This document shows positions 46,937-57,452 of a DNA stretch of 64,000 nt, piece by piece (within the stretch, counting starts at the first letter, position 1; each line of letters starts with the position of its first letter). A model generated the notes under the pieces. That model was not told the DNA's origin and did not search any database. It saw only the letters and a program-made list of their open reading frames with translations. Source of the stretch: Cryptomeria japonica (lineage: Eukaryota; Streptophyta; Pinopsida; Cupressales; Cupressaceae). Location of the stretch: NCBI RefSeq assembly GCF_030272615.1, contig NC_081412.1:541464335-541528334 (forward strand). Direction: 5' to 3'. A program made the position numbers and the translations under genes.

Positions 46937-47665
46937 TATTATAAGCGTATGCCAATACTATTGGCAAAGTACAAGGAAAGAAGATTGAAAAACTTTTACC
47001 ACATCAAGGAGGCAAGATGCGCCAAGCCCCCAATGGACTTAGGATCTTATAACTTTGATTGACAAAGTAAAAGGGAAGATCAAGAAGGGGAGAACAATGA
47101 CTGCAAGTAGCAAATTTCCCTTCACTATGAGTCATGAAAGAAAGGATACAAAATATTACAAATAAAAACAAAGTTCACTAAGTAATTCTAAGTATCACAA
47201 GAAGGAAAGTATGAGCGGAGTGTATGCCCCCATGTTAAAGCGATCACACGTCCCTTATTGGGAGCGATTGATTTAAGGTAGGATACACCCAAGAGAGAGA
47301 AGAGAGAGAGCACATTATCATAAGGATTTATCCCCCAATCAAGGTATAAACCCAAGGATAATGAACATGAAACACGAGGTAGTGTGTCTTTCCTCTAGTT
47401 CAGTATGTTGTATTATAACTCATGTATATCATGTATGTATGTGCATATAATAATCGTCATTCCTGAAAAAAGGACAGTACCTTAGAAGAAAGGGAAGAGA
47501 AGATTTCATTTGAGTCTACATAAAAGAGACCAAGAAAAGATCTCAATGCTTTGCATCATCCCCAAGTAGACATTAAGGGAACAATAGAAGAACAGGGATA
47601 CACATAGAAGAATGGTCACAAAAGAGCAAGAAAGAGATGGAGAAAGATCTACAGTGCTAATATCA
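46937..47665 (-). other. Element E 3' untranslated region
   Basis: About 730 bp without a credible ORF, colinear with 10813-11540 of element C. A short GA-rich run lies near 47292. Confidence 0.6.
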
Positions 47666-49194
47666 CTAATCTAGCATGACATTCACCTCCTGATCTTGTT
47701 GATCACTAGTTTGGGAAGCCAAGAAACATGCCAGAGGAGTGATATTGAGCATAGTAGATGGAGCTATCACAAGATCCAAACAAGGACTATGCTCATGTTG
47801 TAAGTCACTTTGTTCGATTCTAGGAGCTAGGATTAGGGTTTGTGAAAACTCATCCGATAAATGTTTGTCCACATCAACATACTCATACTCACTATCAGAA
47901 GCATTAGGAGTTGTATTACCATTATGAATAACATTTTCACCCATTTCTTCATCAAAGTTTAGAGAAAGAGGAGCAAGAACACGAATAGGAGTAAAACCAT
48001 CACATGTTTTATGCAACTTATGATTTGGAGATGTTGGTTGAACATCTTGCTTAGGAGAAAAGGGAATCATGCAAACTATCAGAGTATGAGGAGATTGATT
48101 ATTGTGAGAGATAGATTCACGAGCATGAACACAGCATCTTCATCAGCATTCTCTCGCACAATGATTTTGTTAAGTCTTAGTGAAAGGCTGAGAAGGAGGA
48201 GGAACACTTGAAAAAGTAGGAACGTTTCCCTCCTTGAAAATAGAAGTTTTAAGTTGAGGCCCTTTTGGTTGAACAATAGGATAATCGGGCCTCTTATCTT
48301 GATAAGAGGAAGGAGGTGGAACTGTGCCATAGAAAGGAGGAATATTAGGTGTAGGAAGAAGACTAGGTCCATCATGAGGAGGAGGTATAGGTCTAACCTT
48401 AGGAGGAATATTGTTGTTCCCCTTAAGAGAAGGTAAAGTCACATCCATAGTAGTAGGTGGACAATTTTCCTTAGAAGTGAGATTAGTTCTATTCGAGAGG
48501 GGAAGAACCTCATATTGAAGGATAATAGGAATTTCAAGTGTTGGAGATCTAGGTTGACTTAAGGATAAGATCATATCATTCTTCCATTTTTTATAAGATT
48601 GAAAAAGAGCATCACTCCTTGATGGAAGAGATTGAAATTGTTTAGGCCAAAAGAGATCAATAGGAAGACCAGGGCTTATTTCAGATGGATGAAATAAGAT
48701 ATGGTTCACGGTTATGATTTCTCTATTGTGGGGAAATTTAAGACACTTGTGGATTGGGGAAGCAATAGCCTTCATGGAAGATACCCAAGGATATCCCAAC
48801 TTCACATAGAATTTCTCAAAAGAAGGTATGATAACAAAGTCAACATCCATGGATTTATCATGAACTTCAGTAGAAAGGGTGATAGAACCAATGGTAGGAC
48901 AAGATAAGCCATCAAATAACTTCACAAATACATTAGAATCATCATATAGTATTTTATGCAATCATAAAGTGAAAAGGGCCATTGCATTCTCTAATGGTCT
49001 CACTAGGGTCAAATGTAATACAAGGATCCTTAGGAAAATCGTGTGTTTCTACCATATTAACCAAGTTTGGGTCCATACAGGTGAATTCCTCAAAAGTGAG
49101 ATGATTAGGCACAATCTTAATAATGTTAGAGGTATGAAATGGCAAGGGATTAGTGAAAATATTAGGATTTTGATAGGAGGAGCAACTGATTTAT
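47666..49194 (-). pseudogene. Element E protease-like region and acidic tail, active-site segment deleted
   Basis: The tail is colinear with C: KLGYPWVSSMKAIASP, the proline-rich linker, an Arg-rich patch with stops (near 48170 and 48145), ASDSEYEYVDVD and a terminal MLD at 47666. Upstream, the segment that in C holds LLDPSCMVNVITEEF is missing. The sequence jumps from GPFHFMIA to KILYDDSN near 48960. The retropepsin-like active site is therefore deleted in this copy. Frameshifts lie near 48960 and 49150. Confidence 0.6.
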
Positions 49195-51059
49195 TCAATT
49201 ATCATTCACACCTACCACACATATAGTATTATTATCAATGAAGTCTTGAACCTTATTTTTCAATGCAAAATATTTCTCAGTATCATGACCAAGTTGACGA
49301 TGAAATTGGAAAAAGGAATTGTTATCAAAATAAGGAGATGCAAGTTTGGAAGGATCAATTTGTTTTATAGGAGGAAGATTGATAACATTTATATACAACA
49401 ACTAAGACATCATACTATACAAAGATTCATTCAAAGGAGTAAACTTCCTTTCTCTTTCAAAAAGTTTAGAAATAGAAGGCACGCCTTTTGTAGCATTCGC
49501 ATGGTTGTTGTTGATTGGATCATTGAATTTGATGAAGATTTTTGTTGGTTTGAAATTCACAAATAGTTGTTGAACACTCTCACCCTTATCACTCACAGCC
49601 ATAGGAGTGGATCACTCCATTTGACTCACAACTAGTTGATAATTATGGAGTGTTGTGCACAACTATGGAAAGGAAGTAAACTCGGACAAAAGATGTTTTT
49701 CCCTAATATATTTTTGTAAATTAGAAATGAAAATTATTTGAATATCATTATCAGGAACATGAAAAGAAATTTGAGCACATAAATGCTTATATCAACCAAT
49801 GAAGTCAGTCATTTTTTCTTTAACACCTTGTTTACAATGCATTAAATCAGTCAAAGTGATTTTAGGACCAATGTTGTTTTGAAATTGTTGGATGAAAGCA
49901 TTTGCCAATAGTTGAAAGGAATTGATAGAATAAGAAGGAAGAGATAAATACCATTGTAAGGCCTTATCTCTTAGTGTTCTTGTAAACAATTTTGCAAGCA
50001 ATCGTTGATCATAAGCAAAACCAGTACACAAGGTTTGGAATGTTTTGACATGCGTAAGAGGATCACCTTTTCCATTATAGAGTTTAAATTGAGGGATCTC
50101 CACATGTTTAGGTGGCATGACTTTAACAATATCAAAAGAAAGTGGGCTTGCAAAATCAAAGGTGGGTACACTAAACTTGGATTGACTCATGGAATCAATT
50201 TGTTGTTGTAAGGAAGACATGGTTTGAGCAAGATCTTTGATTGTCATTTCAGTAGAAGAATTGATGTTAGACATAGGTGATTGAGAAGGTGGTGTGATGT
50301 TATTAAAAGAAGGCATGGATTGAGAATAAGGTGGTGGGACATTATGATATGTAGGCATTGGTGATAATTGGGTAGGAAACGGGACACTTAAAGGAGAAAT
50401 AAAGTTGTTGAAGGAATTACCCCCTTGTGTGACACTAATTGTTTGAGGAATAATAGGGACACTCATAGAAGACATAGGTATTGATAGAGGATTAAATGAA
50501 AAAGAGGGATTGCCCCCATGACCTATGGCTGTAGGAATGAAATTTTGAGTTGAAGTAGCCATGATGTTGGATGAGAAAGTAGGAATACTAGTCATAGGAT
50601 TAGTCAAAGGAATAGAGGAATTGACTTGTGTTGAAGGTTGTGAGTAACCTAGGGTCTTGGCATAACCCTTGATATGCATGACATTAGAATCAACAATATG
50701 TGCAATGCCACACAATATATCAATTCCATTCTTATCACTTTGAAGCACGTGTTTAATACCTTCAATTAATGGAAGAGCTTCAGTATTAGGGTATTCTTGG
50801 GACATCAATTATTGAAAGCTATCAAATTGATTGTCCAATGTAGAAAGTTGATCTAAAGAAACCCTAGTTAAATCTTCTTCTTCGTCATGGGATCCATCAA
50901 TATGCACATGATTAGGATGGGAAGAATTAGCATGATCCTCATTAAAGAAGTCACTCGAATTAGGCTCCATCTCTCGGTAATTAAACCTTGGGAAGCCTTA
51001 ATTATAATGCTTTGTCTAATGGAGATAGGATAGTTAGAACTAATGGTTGTAAAACTCAT
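49195..51059 (-). pseudogene. Element E gag
   Basis: The start is ATG 51059 (MSFTTISSNY), the same start context as C at 7402. A frameshift lies near 50960. The main frame (50808-49792) covers the low-complexity N-terminus and the gag domain (GDPLTHVKTFQTLC, WYLSLPSYSI), broken only by stops further on. The His/Cys motif is degraded (FFQFHRQLGHDTEKYFALK). Sequence identity with C is high throughout, so C and E are recent members of one family in opposite orientation. Confidence 0.7.
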
Positions 51060-52336
51060 GTACTAGAGGGAAAATTTGAATTCTGAATTGTAGAGCAAAG
51101 CTTACAAAATTGCATAATGCAAAATTCAAGAAAATAACGATTACACAATTTGAACTTTGTTGGAGGAAGAAGATGACACCATTTCCAAAAATGAAAGGAA
51201 ATTGGAATTTTAAAATTAGGGCCAAGGGGATACCACTTAATTTTAAAATTAGAATTTTTAAAATCAAGGCAAACTATAATTAGCCTCTTAATTTTAAATT
51301 TTTTCTTGAAATTTGAATTTTTAATTTTGAAGATATTAACAAATTAACCACTAACTTTGTAGAAAGTTGAAACTTGTAAATGAAAAATATGCAATGTTGT
51401 TCAAAGGAAAGCATGCAAGATGTCGGGTTCACCAAAATGTAATGGTGAGAAAATGATGAGTAATAGATCAAGAGGAAAGATACCCTTTCCTTCAAAGAGA
51501 GATGAGAGTTTCACTATCGATTAAATCAGCCAATATTTCAGATTTAGGTTATTAAATACAGTCATAACAATCTCCCAAAATTTCAGGAAAAAAGTTGAGG
51601 ACCATGGTGGGAATGCACATGGTTCAACCAACTTTTTTTGAAATTTTTAGGGATGGATATTACGATGATTTTAAAACCAGCCCCGAAATATTGGCAAATT
51701 TTACTATCTCTAGATGGGCGAAACAAAGGCACAAATGTGGAAATAGGACCCTATTAGGGTTTTGAAGAAAAAGAGAATTTGAAGTGCAATTTTGAAAAGG
51801 GTCAATCCTAATGGATAGGGACACCTCGAAAAATGTTTATAAATTTGAATGTAACTAAAATTGATTTGAAATTTACACAAAATCCAATTAATTTTAAAAA
51901 TTAGGGTTTGATACCCTAACCACTTAATTTTGAGATTTGAATTTTGGGAAAAAGGAAGAAAATTGAAAATTTCAATCGTAGGATTCAAGACAAATCTGAG
52001 AACAATTTGAAATCTGAAAATTAAGTTGAAATCCAATTTTTGCATTACTTAAATATGATTTTTGAAAATTAGGGTTTTAACAAGTAACCTCTTAATTTTG
52101 GAAATTTGAATTACAAATTGTACAAGACAATGAGGAAATTGAATTTAACAAACAAAGCAATTTTTAGGTCTAAGATAACCACAAGCAATTTTTACAAATC
52201 ACAAGTTCAATTTTAATTTTAAAAACTAGGGTTTGTAACAAATTAACCACTAACTTTGCAAAAAGTTGAAACTTGTAAATGAAAAATATGCAATGTTGTT
52301 CAAAGGAATGCATGCAAGATGTCGGGTTCATCAAAA
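51060..52336 (-). other. Element E 5' leader with duplicated PBS and LTR start
   Basis: Two copies of a roughly 190-bp segment occur at about 51332-51524 and 52228-52420. Each contains leader, tRNA-Trp-type PBS and the first 85 or so bases of the LTR. Only the right copy continues into a full LTR. The left copy ends abruptly at about 51525 and then resumes leader sequence. The PBS of the left copy is intact (on the minus strand TGGTGAACCCGACATC); that of the right copy has one change (TGATGAACCC). Confidence 0.75.
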
Positions 52337-53531
52337 TGTAATGGTGGGAAAATGATGAGTAATAGATCAAGAGGAAAGCTACCCTTTCCCTCAAAGAGAG
52401 ATGAGAGTTTCACTATTGATTATTCTTCAAGCGCTTTTCACCATTACATTAGGAAGAAGGGGATGAGATAATTCACTAGATTCAATCTCTCCACAAAAAG
52501 ATGGTATATTGAATCCTAAATGAATTGAGAATGTTAGGATGATCCCCTCTTTCCTTTGTTTGATTTGGAAATAGAAATGAATTTGATTGAATTATGTGGT
52601 GCAAAATTGACAAAGAATTGATTATAACTTGAGATTGGAATATGGGATGAATTTGTGCACTTGGATCTAGTAGTAAAATCTCAAGACAAAGTCACCTTGA
52701 AAATTTGAGGAAAATTTGCCTAGACTGTGGTGGGAATGTACATGGTCCTCCAAAAAATCCACAAAATGAAAAAGGGTTTTTTTGCCTCTACAAATGGAGC
52801 CTGAATTTGAAAGTATAGTTACACACCTGCAACCTACATAGAAAAGAGAGGAAAATGGGTTGGAATTGGGGGTTTTCCTTTAGGTCAAACCCCAATTTTG
52901 GAATTAACAAAGTAATGAAAAAAAGTACCTGCAAGTAGATGTAAATGAAAGATTGAATTGTAAATCACCTCAAGGGAGGTTGTAGTAGCAATGTTGATAG
53001 AAATGCTTGTGTGGGATTGAATGTTGAAATAAATCTCCTCTTCAATGGTTCAATGCTTATAATTGAATGCAACACCTAGGCTTGAAAGGAGACTTGAGAA
53101 TGCTCAATGTTGGAAAAAAATGCTTGAATGCTTGAATGCTCTTGAATTCTTGATCACTTGTGCATACTCCAATCTTATCCAACTTCAACTTATGTAAATG
53201 AGAGGATGAATTCCCCTTAAATACATGTTAGTGGATTTGATTTTTGTCATAGACCGACATCGGGAGAGTTTTCCCGCTCAGTGCATAACCCACAATGCAT
53301 TCTCTAGGAAGGCCCTTCCCCAAAATAGGGCAGGGACAGGGGTGTCATGCCCCTGTCCTACCCCTTTATCTAGTGCAGAGTGTGGATAGAGTTATGTGGG
53401 GGCTAAGGAAGAAGATGATTTTGCAAGACAAGCAGTCTCCGGTCTCCAATCAGGCTAGAGGATTCAAGTTTGTGTGCATGAGGACCATAATGCAGTCCAA
53501 AATTGCTAGGGTCGCAATTGTTGACACTACA
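52337..53531 (-). repeat. Element E 5' LTR
   Basis: The 1195-bp LTR starts TGTAATGGTGGG and ends GACACTACA. The GGTGGGAATGTAC motif near 52730 corresponds to the GGACCGTGTGCAC motif of C on the other strand. Confidence 0.85.
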
Positions 53532-54038
53532 TAGTCATAAAAAAGAAAAATACAAAAATTACAAAGAACAGGCTTAGTTTGCCAAGTAACTTGAGTATTG
53601 AGATATGTGATAGTATTACATAAAGTGGAACATTGAGCGGAGTTTATGCCCCCATGTTAAAATGAATGCATATCCCTTAATGGGAGAAATTAATTTAAGG
53701 TAGCACATAGGCATCCAAAAGACAAGCATGTTGCCACAATGATATTCCCCCAAGAAAGGATAAATCGAAGAATAATGGTCACAAAATACATAAGGATTTT
53801 AGTAACTCTAGGTTTAGTATTCTCTTATGATAAATAATTTATATCATGAAATATATTTGCATTGAATTGACCTCATCGCCCAAAGGAAGTAGAACTACAA
53901 TGGAAGAAGGACACATGTCCCTTTTGAGTCAACATGGAAGAGATCAAAAGATATCTCAAGCTTTGCATCATCCTCAAGAAGAAAACACTAGGGAAAAAAA
54001 TAAAAGAATTGAGAAATAAATAGAGGAGTGTCATAAAC

Positions 54039-54074
<36 letters not shown>

Positions 54075-54083
54075 ATGAATGAA
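53532..54083 (-). other. Element F 3' untranslated region, continued
   Basis: AT-rich sequence colinear with 47124-47660 of element E, ending in a GA microsatellite (54041-54073). No ORF is supported. Confidence 0.55.
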
Positions 54084-55502
54084 GCTAATCAAGCAAATAA
54101 TCCACCTCCCAATCTTGTTGAACATTGTTCTGGGAAAGTGGAAAATATGCAAGAGGAGAAAATTTGAGTATAGTAGATGGAGCTACTACAATTTTCAAAC
54201 AAGTTCCATGCTCTGGTGATGAGTCACTTTGTCTATTACTAGGAGCTAGGATTAATGCTTGTAAAAATTGTTTAGATAAATCATCGTCAACATCAATAAG
54301 CTCATATTAATTTTTAGAATCATTAGCATCAACATTATTATTGCGAACATCATTTTCATCCATTTCTTCATTAAGATTAATAAAAATAGGATCTTTAATA
54401 CAAATAGAACATGAATCATCATCTTTCTTAAGCATTTTTAATCTTGGTGCTCTGGGTTGAATTTCCTCCCTAGGGTTAGGTGATGGCTGGAAAAATGGGG
54501 TCATGTCAATATTTGATGTCTTCGGGGAGGAAATAGCTTGACAAACAAGTTCACAATCCTTAGCACAATGTCTCAATCATCGTTCTCTCCCACAATGTTT
54601 TTGTTTAATTTTAGCTGAGGGTTGTGAAGGTTTAGGATCAATAGACATGGTCTTCTTCTCTTCCTTCAAAGAAGGAGGAATGGGAGGAGGTTTACTAGGC
54701 TGAAAGATAGGAGATTTTAGATGCTTTCCCTTGTAAGATGAAGGAGGTGGGATTGAAACATATAAAGGAGGAATAGATGGTGTAGGAAGGATCTCAGGTC
54801 CATCATGAGGAGGAGAAATTGGTCTAGGATCTATAGGCTTACTCAAAGATAAGATCATCTCATTCTTCCACTTTTGAGAAGATTGAAAAAGAGCATCACT
54901 TCAAGGTTCAAGAGGTTCAAATTGTTTAGGCCATAAGTAATCAAGTTTAACATATCCCTACCTCACCATGGTTTGGCACATGATATGATGAATTATTATG
55001 ATTTTTTCATTATGAGGAAATTTGAGGCATTTATGAATAGTATAAGGGATTTCTTTCGTTAAATATATCCAAGGATGTACCAACTTCACATGAAATTGAT
55101 CTAGTGGATGAATGATATAAAGAATGGCACCTCTAAATGCTTAGTGCCAATCTCAATTGGAAGAGTAATAGAACCAATAGTAGGGCAAGATAAACCATCA
55201 TAGGCCCTAACCACTACATCAGATTTATCATATGTTACTTGATGCAATTGTAAAGTATAAAGATATTATTCAGTAGTCACAATCACCATACATGTTGGAT
55301 CAATGAGCATCCCTTGTGAGAGTTTGTATTTTATCTTTGTGGTGATATATAGTGGGCCATCAAGTGCATCAATAGTCTCACTAGGATTAAAGGTAATACA
55401 TAGGTCCTTAGGAGGTGTAGGTTTATCAACAAGATTCACCACATTATTAGACTCAAGGGAAAGGTCATAGGGAGAAAAATCAAGATGCTCAAACTCAACC
55501 AC
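54084..55502 (-). pseudogene. Element F protease-like region and acidic tail
   Basis: This is the third copy of the C/E protein. It begins in the gag-protease junction (CITFNPSETIDALDGPLYI) and keeps one frame through the motif LIDPTCMVIVTTE, so here gag and protease are not frameshifted. Then follow a more damaged middle, a proline-rich linker (54858-54577), and the tail with KDPIFINLNEEMDEN, ending LLD near 54084. The active site is D-P-T, again lacking the DTG glycine. Upstream gag is absent: homology stops at about 55503. Confidence 0.6.
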
Positions 55503-55503
55503 A

Positions 55504-56054
55504 AATTAGGGTAAGTGCACAAAGATGGTGGTCAAAAAGTGGGGTATAAGTGGACAATTTTTTTCTAAAATCAAGTGAACCTGAACTTGGAGGCAAAATT
55601 TGAAAGTCATCCACTCAAAATATGAAGATAATCAAAGAAAAAATATTGTAGTACTCTGAATCTAGTTTCCAAACTATGAAACTCTTTTAAAATTGGATAA
55701 GACTAAGGGGGTCAAATCCTTCACGCACAAAAAACTGACCTTGATTTTTTCTGAAAAACATAACATAGTGTCTAACATGTGCATCAAAAAAGTCATAGTT
55801 AGATTTAGTATTTTGACAAATCCTTTGGCAGAAAGATAGCTAAGAGTGAGCACTAGAAGATGTGTATTTGTTTGTAATTTTTTGTTGAGTATTCTATTTT
55901 ATGATTTTTCCAATCGAGCACATCTTGAAAATTAGGTACTTGTTTATGCACGAAGCATAAGTTGCACTAAACAAATCAAAAATACAATTTTTTTTAAAAA
56001 TTGTAAATAATCAAGTGCACTACAATAATTTATAATTTTGTTAAAATTTGGATA
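55504..56054. other. Unassigned sequence before the assembly gap
   Basis: About 550 bp of AT-rich sequence that does not continue element F. I see no ORF, LTR or terminal repeat. It may be the edge of another insertion that truncated F. Confidence 0.4.
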
Positions 56055-56554
56055 NNNNNNNNNNNNNNNNNNNNNNNNNNNNNNNNNNNNNNNNNNNNNN
56101 NNNNNNNNNNNNNNNNNNNNNNNNNNNNNNNNNNNNNNNNNNNNNNNNNNNNNNNNNNNNNNNNNNNNNNNNNNNNNNNNNNNNNNNNNNNNNNNNNNNN
56201 NNNNNNNNNNNNNNNNNNNNNNNNNNNNNNNNNNNNNNNNNNNNNNNNNNNNNNNNNNNNNNNNNNNNNNNNNNNNNNNNNNNNNNNNNNNNNNNNNNNN
56301 NNNNNNNNNNNNNNNNNNNNNNNNNNNNNNNNNNNNNNNNNNNNNNNNNNNNNNNNNNNNNNNNNNNNNNNNNNNNNNNNNNNNNNNNNNNNNNNNNNNN
56401 NNNNNNNNNNNNNNNNNNNNNNNNNNNNNNNNNNNNNNNNNNNNNNNNNNNNNNNNNNNNNNNNNNNNNNNNNNNNNNNNNNNNNNNNNNNNNNNNNNNN
56501 NNNNNNNNNNNNNNNNNNNNNNNNNNNNNNNNNNNNNNNNNNNNNNNNNNNNNN
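56055..56554. other. Assembly gap (500 N)
   Basis: Exactly 500 N. The round number suggests a placeholder of unknown true size. Any ORF drawn across it is an artefact. Confidence 0.99.
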
Positions 56555-56822
56555 CTCCCTCTTCTCTCCCTCTCTCCCTCCCTCTACCTCTCTCCCTCTC
56601 TCCCTCCCTCTACCTATCTCCCTCTCTCATCTTCTCTCTCTCTCTCTCTCTCCCTCCTTCCCTCTCTCTCTCCCTCCTTCCCTCTCTCTCTCCCTCTCCC
56701 TCTCTCCTCTTCCTTCCTCCATACCCCTTCTTCTCTCCCACTGTCCCCCCTCCTCTCTCCCTCCCCCCTACTCCCCCCCTCTCCCTCTCTCTCTCTCTTT
56801 CTCTCTCTCCCTCCCTCCCTTT
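56555..56822. repeat. CT-rich microsatellite
   Basis: CTCCCTCTCT-type low complexity directly beside the gap, probably the cause of the assembly break. Confidence 0.95.
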
Positions 56823-56844
56823 TCATTCACATCTTTTCTACTAC

Positions 56845-57118
56845 CAATAGCACGTATGGGGTACTGAAACTATTAGTTCACTGCCCTACCATAACTTTTT
56901 TAAGGCAAAGTAGTGCGTACGCGGTACTTATTACTCATAAGCACATATGGGGTACTATTCCCATTATTCATTACCTTGCGATAACATTTTTTAGGCTTAG
57001 TAGTGCGTACGCACTACTTATCAGTCCAAAATGGGAAAAAAGAATACCGTTGGGCTTGTCAACATTTTATGGTCTAATAGCACGTACACGGTTATTAATG
57101 TAGTGCGTACGTGGTTTA
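56845..57118 (+). repeat. Six dispersed copies of a 16-bp palindromic motif
   Basis: Copies of the type AGTGCGTACGCGGTAC occur near 56849, 56909, 56939, 57003, 57079 and 57100. Variants include AGCACATATGGGGTAC and AGTGCGTACGCACTAC. They are spaced by 20-65 bp just upstream of the transposase-like gene. Arrays of short subterminal motifs are the usual binding sites for transposases of plant DNA transposons; applying that here is inference. Confidence 0.7.
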
Positions 57119-57243
57119 TAGACATAGTTTTAGTTGCCCAAGAGCCTCAACGGTCTCAAAAGAAGTTTTTGAGGTCATTGAAGGCCCCATTGGAACCGTG
57201 TCTGCACTTCTATCACTATTGTATACATAAAAGTAACTGAATT

Positions 57244-57335
57244 TTTTTTTTGCATGATTTCAAATGATTGAATTGTTGTTTTTATTAGTTTTTTAATTTT
57301 TGCATGATTTCAAATGATTGAATTGTGATTGTTTA
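57244..57335 (+). repeat. Short tandem duplication
   Basis: The stretch TTGCATGATTTCAAATGATT occurs at about 57250 and again at about 57299, about 49 bp apart, in the leader of the transposase-like gene. Confidence 0.85.
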
Positions 57336-57452
57336 ATAGTTTGATTCCAAAAAATAGTGATAAGATACATATTTATGGTTATTTGTTTTTTTATGAACTT
57401 TTCTTTACATATATATGTAATATGATTCTATTTAGGAAAATCGATATCAACC

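Larger units (their letters stand above)
45740..53531 (-). mobile_element. Element E: gag-pro non-autonomous element, same group as C
   Basis: The 7792-bp element has LTRs at 45740-46916 and 52337-53531, flanked by GAGTC (45735-45739) and TAGTC (53532-53536, one mismatch). The interior encodes the same gag, protease-like and acidic-tail ORF as C but on the minus strand (51059-47666). A tRNA-Trp-type PBS is present twice because the leader is duplicated. There is no pol. It is inserted in the 3' untranslated region of F. The unbroken target sequence (CTATGAGTCAT) can be recognised in E's own interior near 47124. Confidence 0.8.
21159..55503 (-). mobile_element. Element F: old gag-pro element, 5'-truncated, host of G and E
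   Basis: F is the oldest layer here. Its 3' LTR is split by element G: the parts are 21159-21881 and 44959-45415. Its 3' region is split by element E: the parts are 45416-45739 and 53532-54083. Coding remains are at 54084-55502. The LTR shares with E and C a block matching GGTCAAACC followed by a TTAATTCCAAAAC-type sequence. The left boundary is inferred from TGTAACTGTG aligning with the E LTR start TGTAATGGTG, so it is approximate. Gag and the 5' LTR are missing beyond 55503. Confidence 0.55.

Noticed and set aside
56038-57103. ORFs of 270 and 351 codons across the gap
   Set aside because: Most of their length is N and the rest is CT-rich microsatellite.
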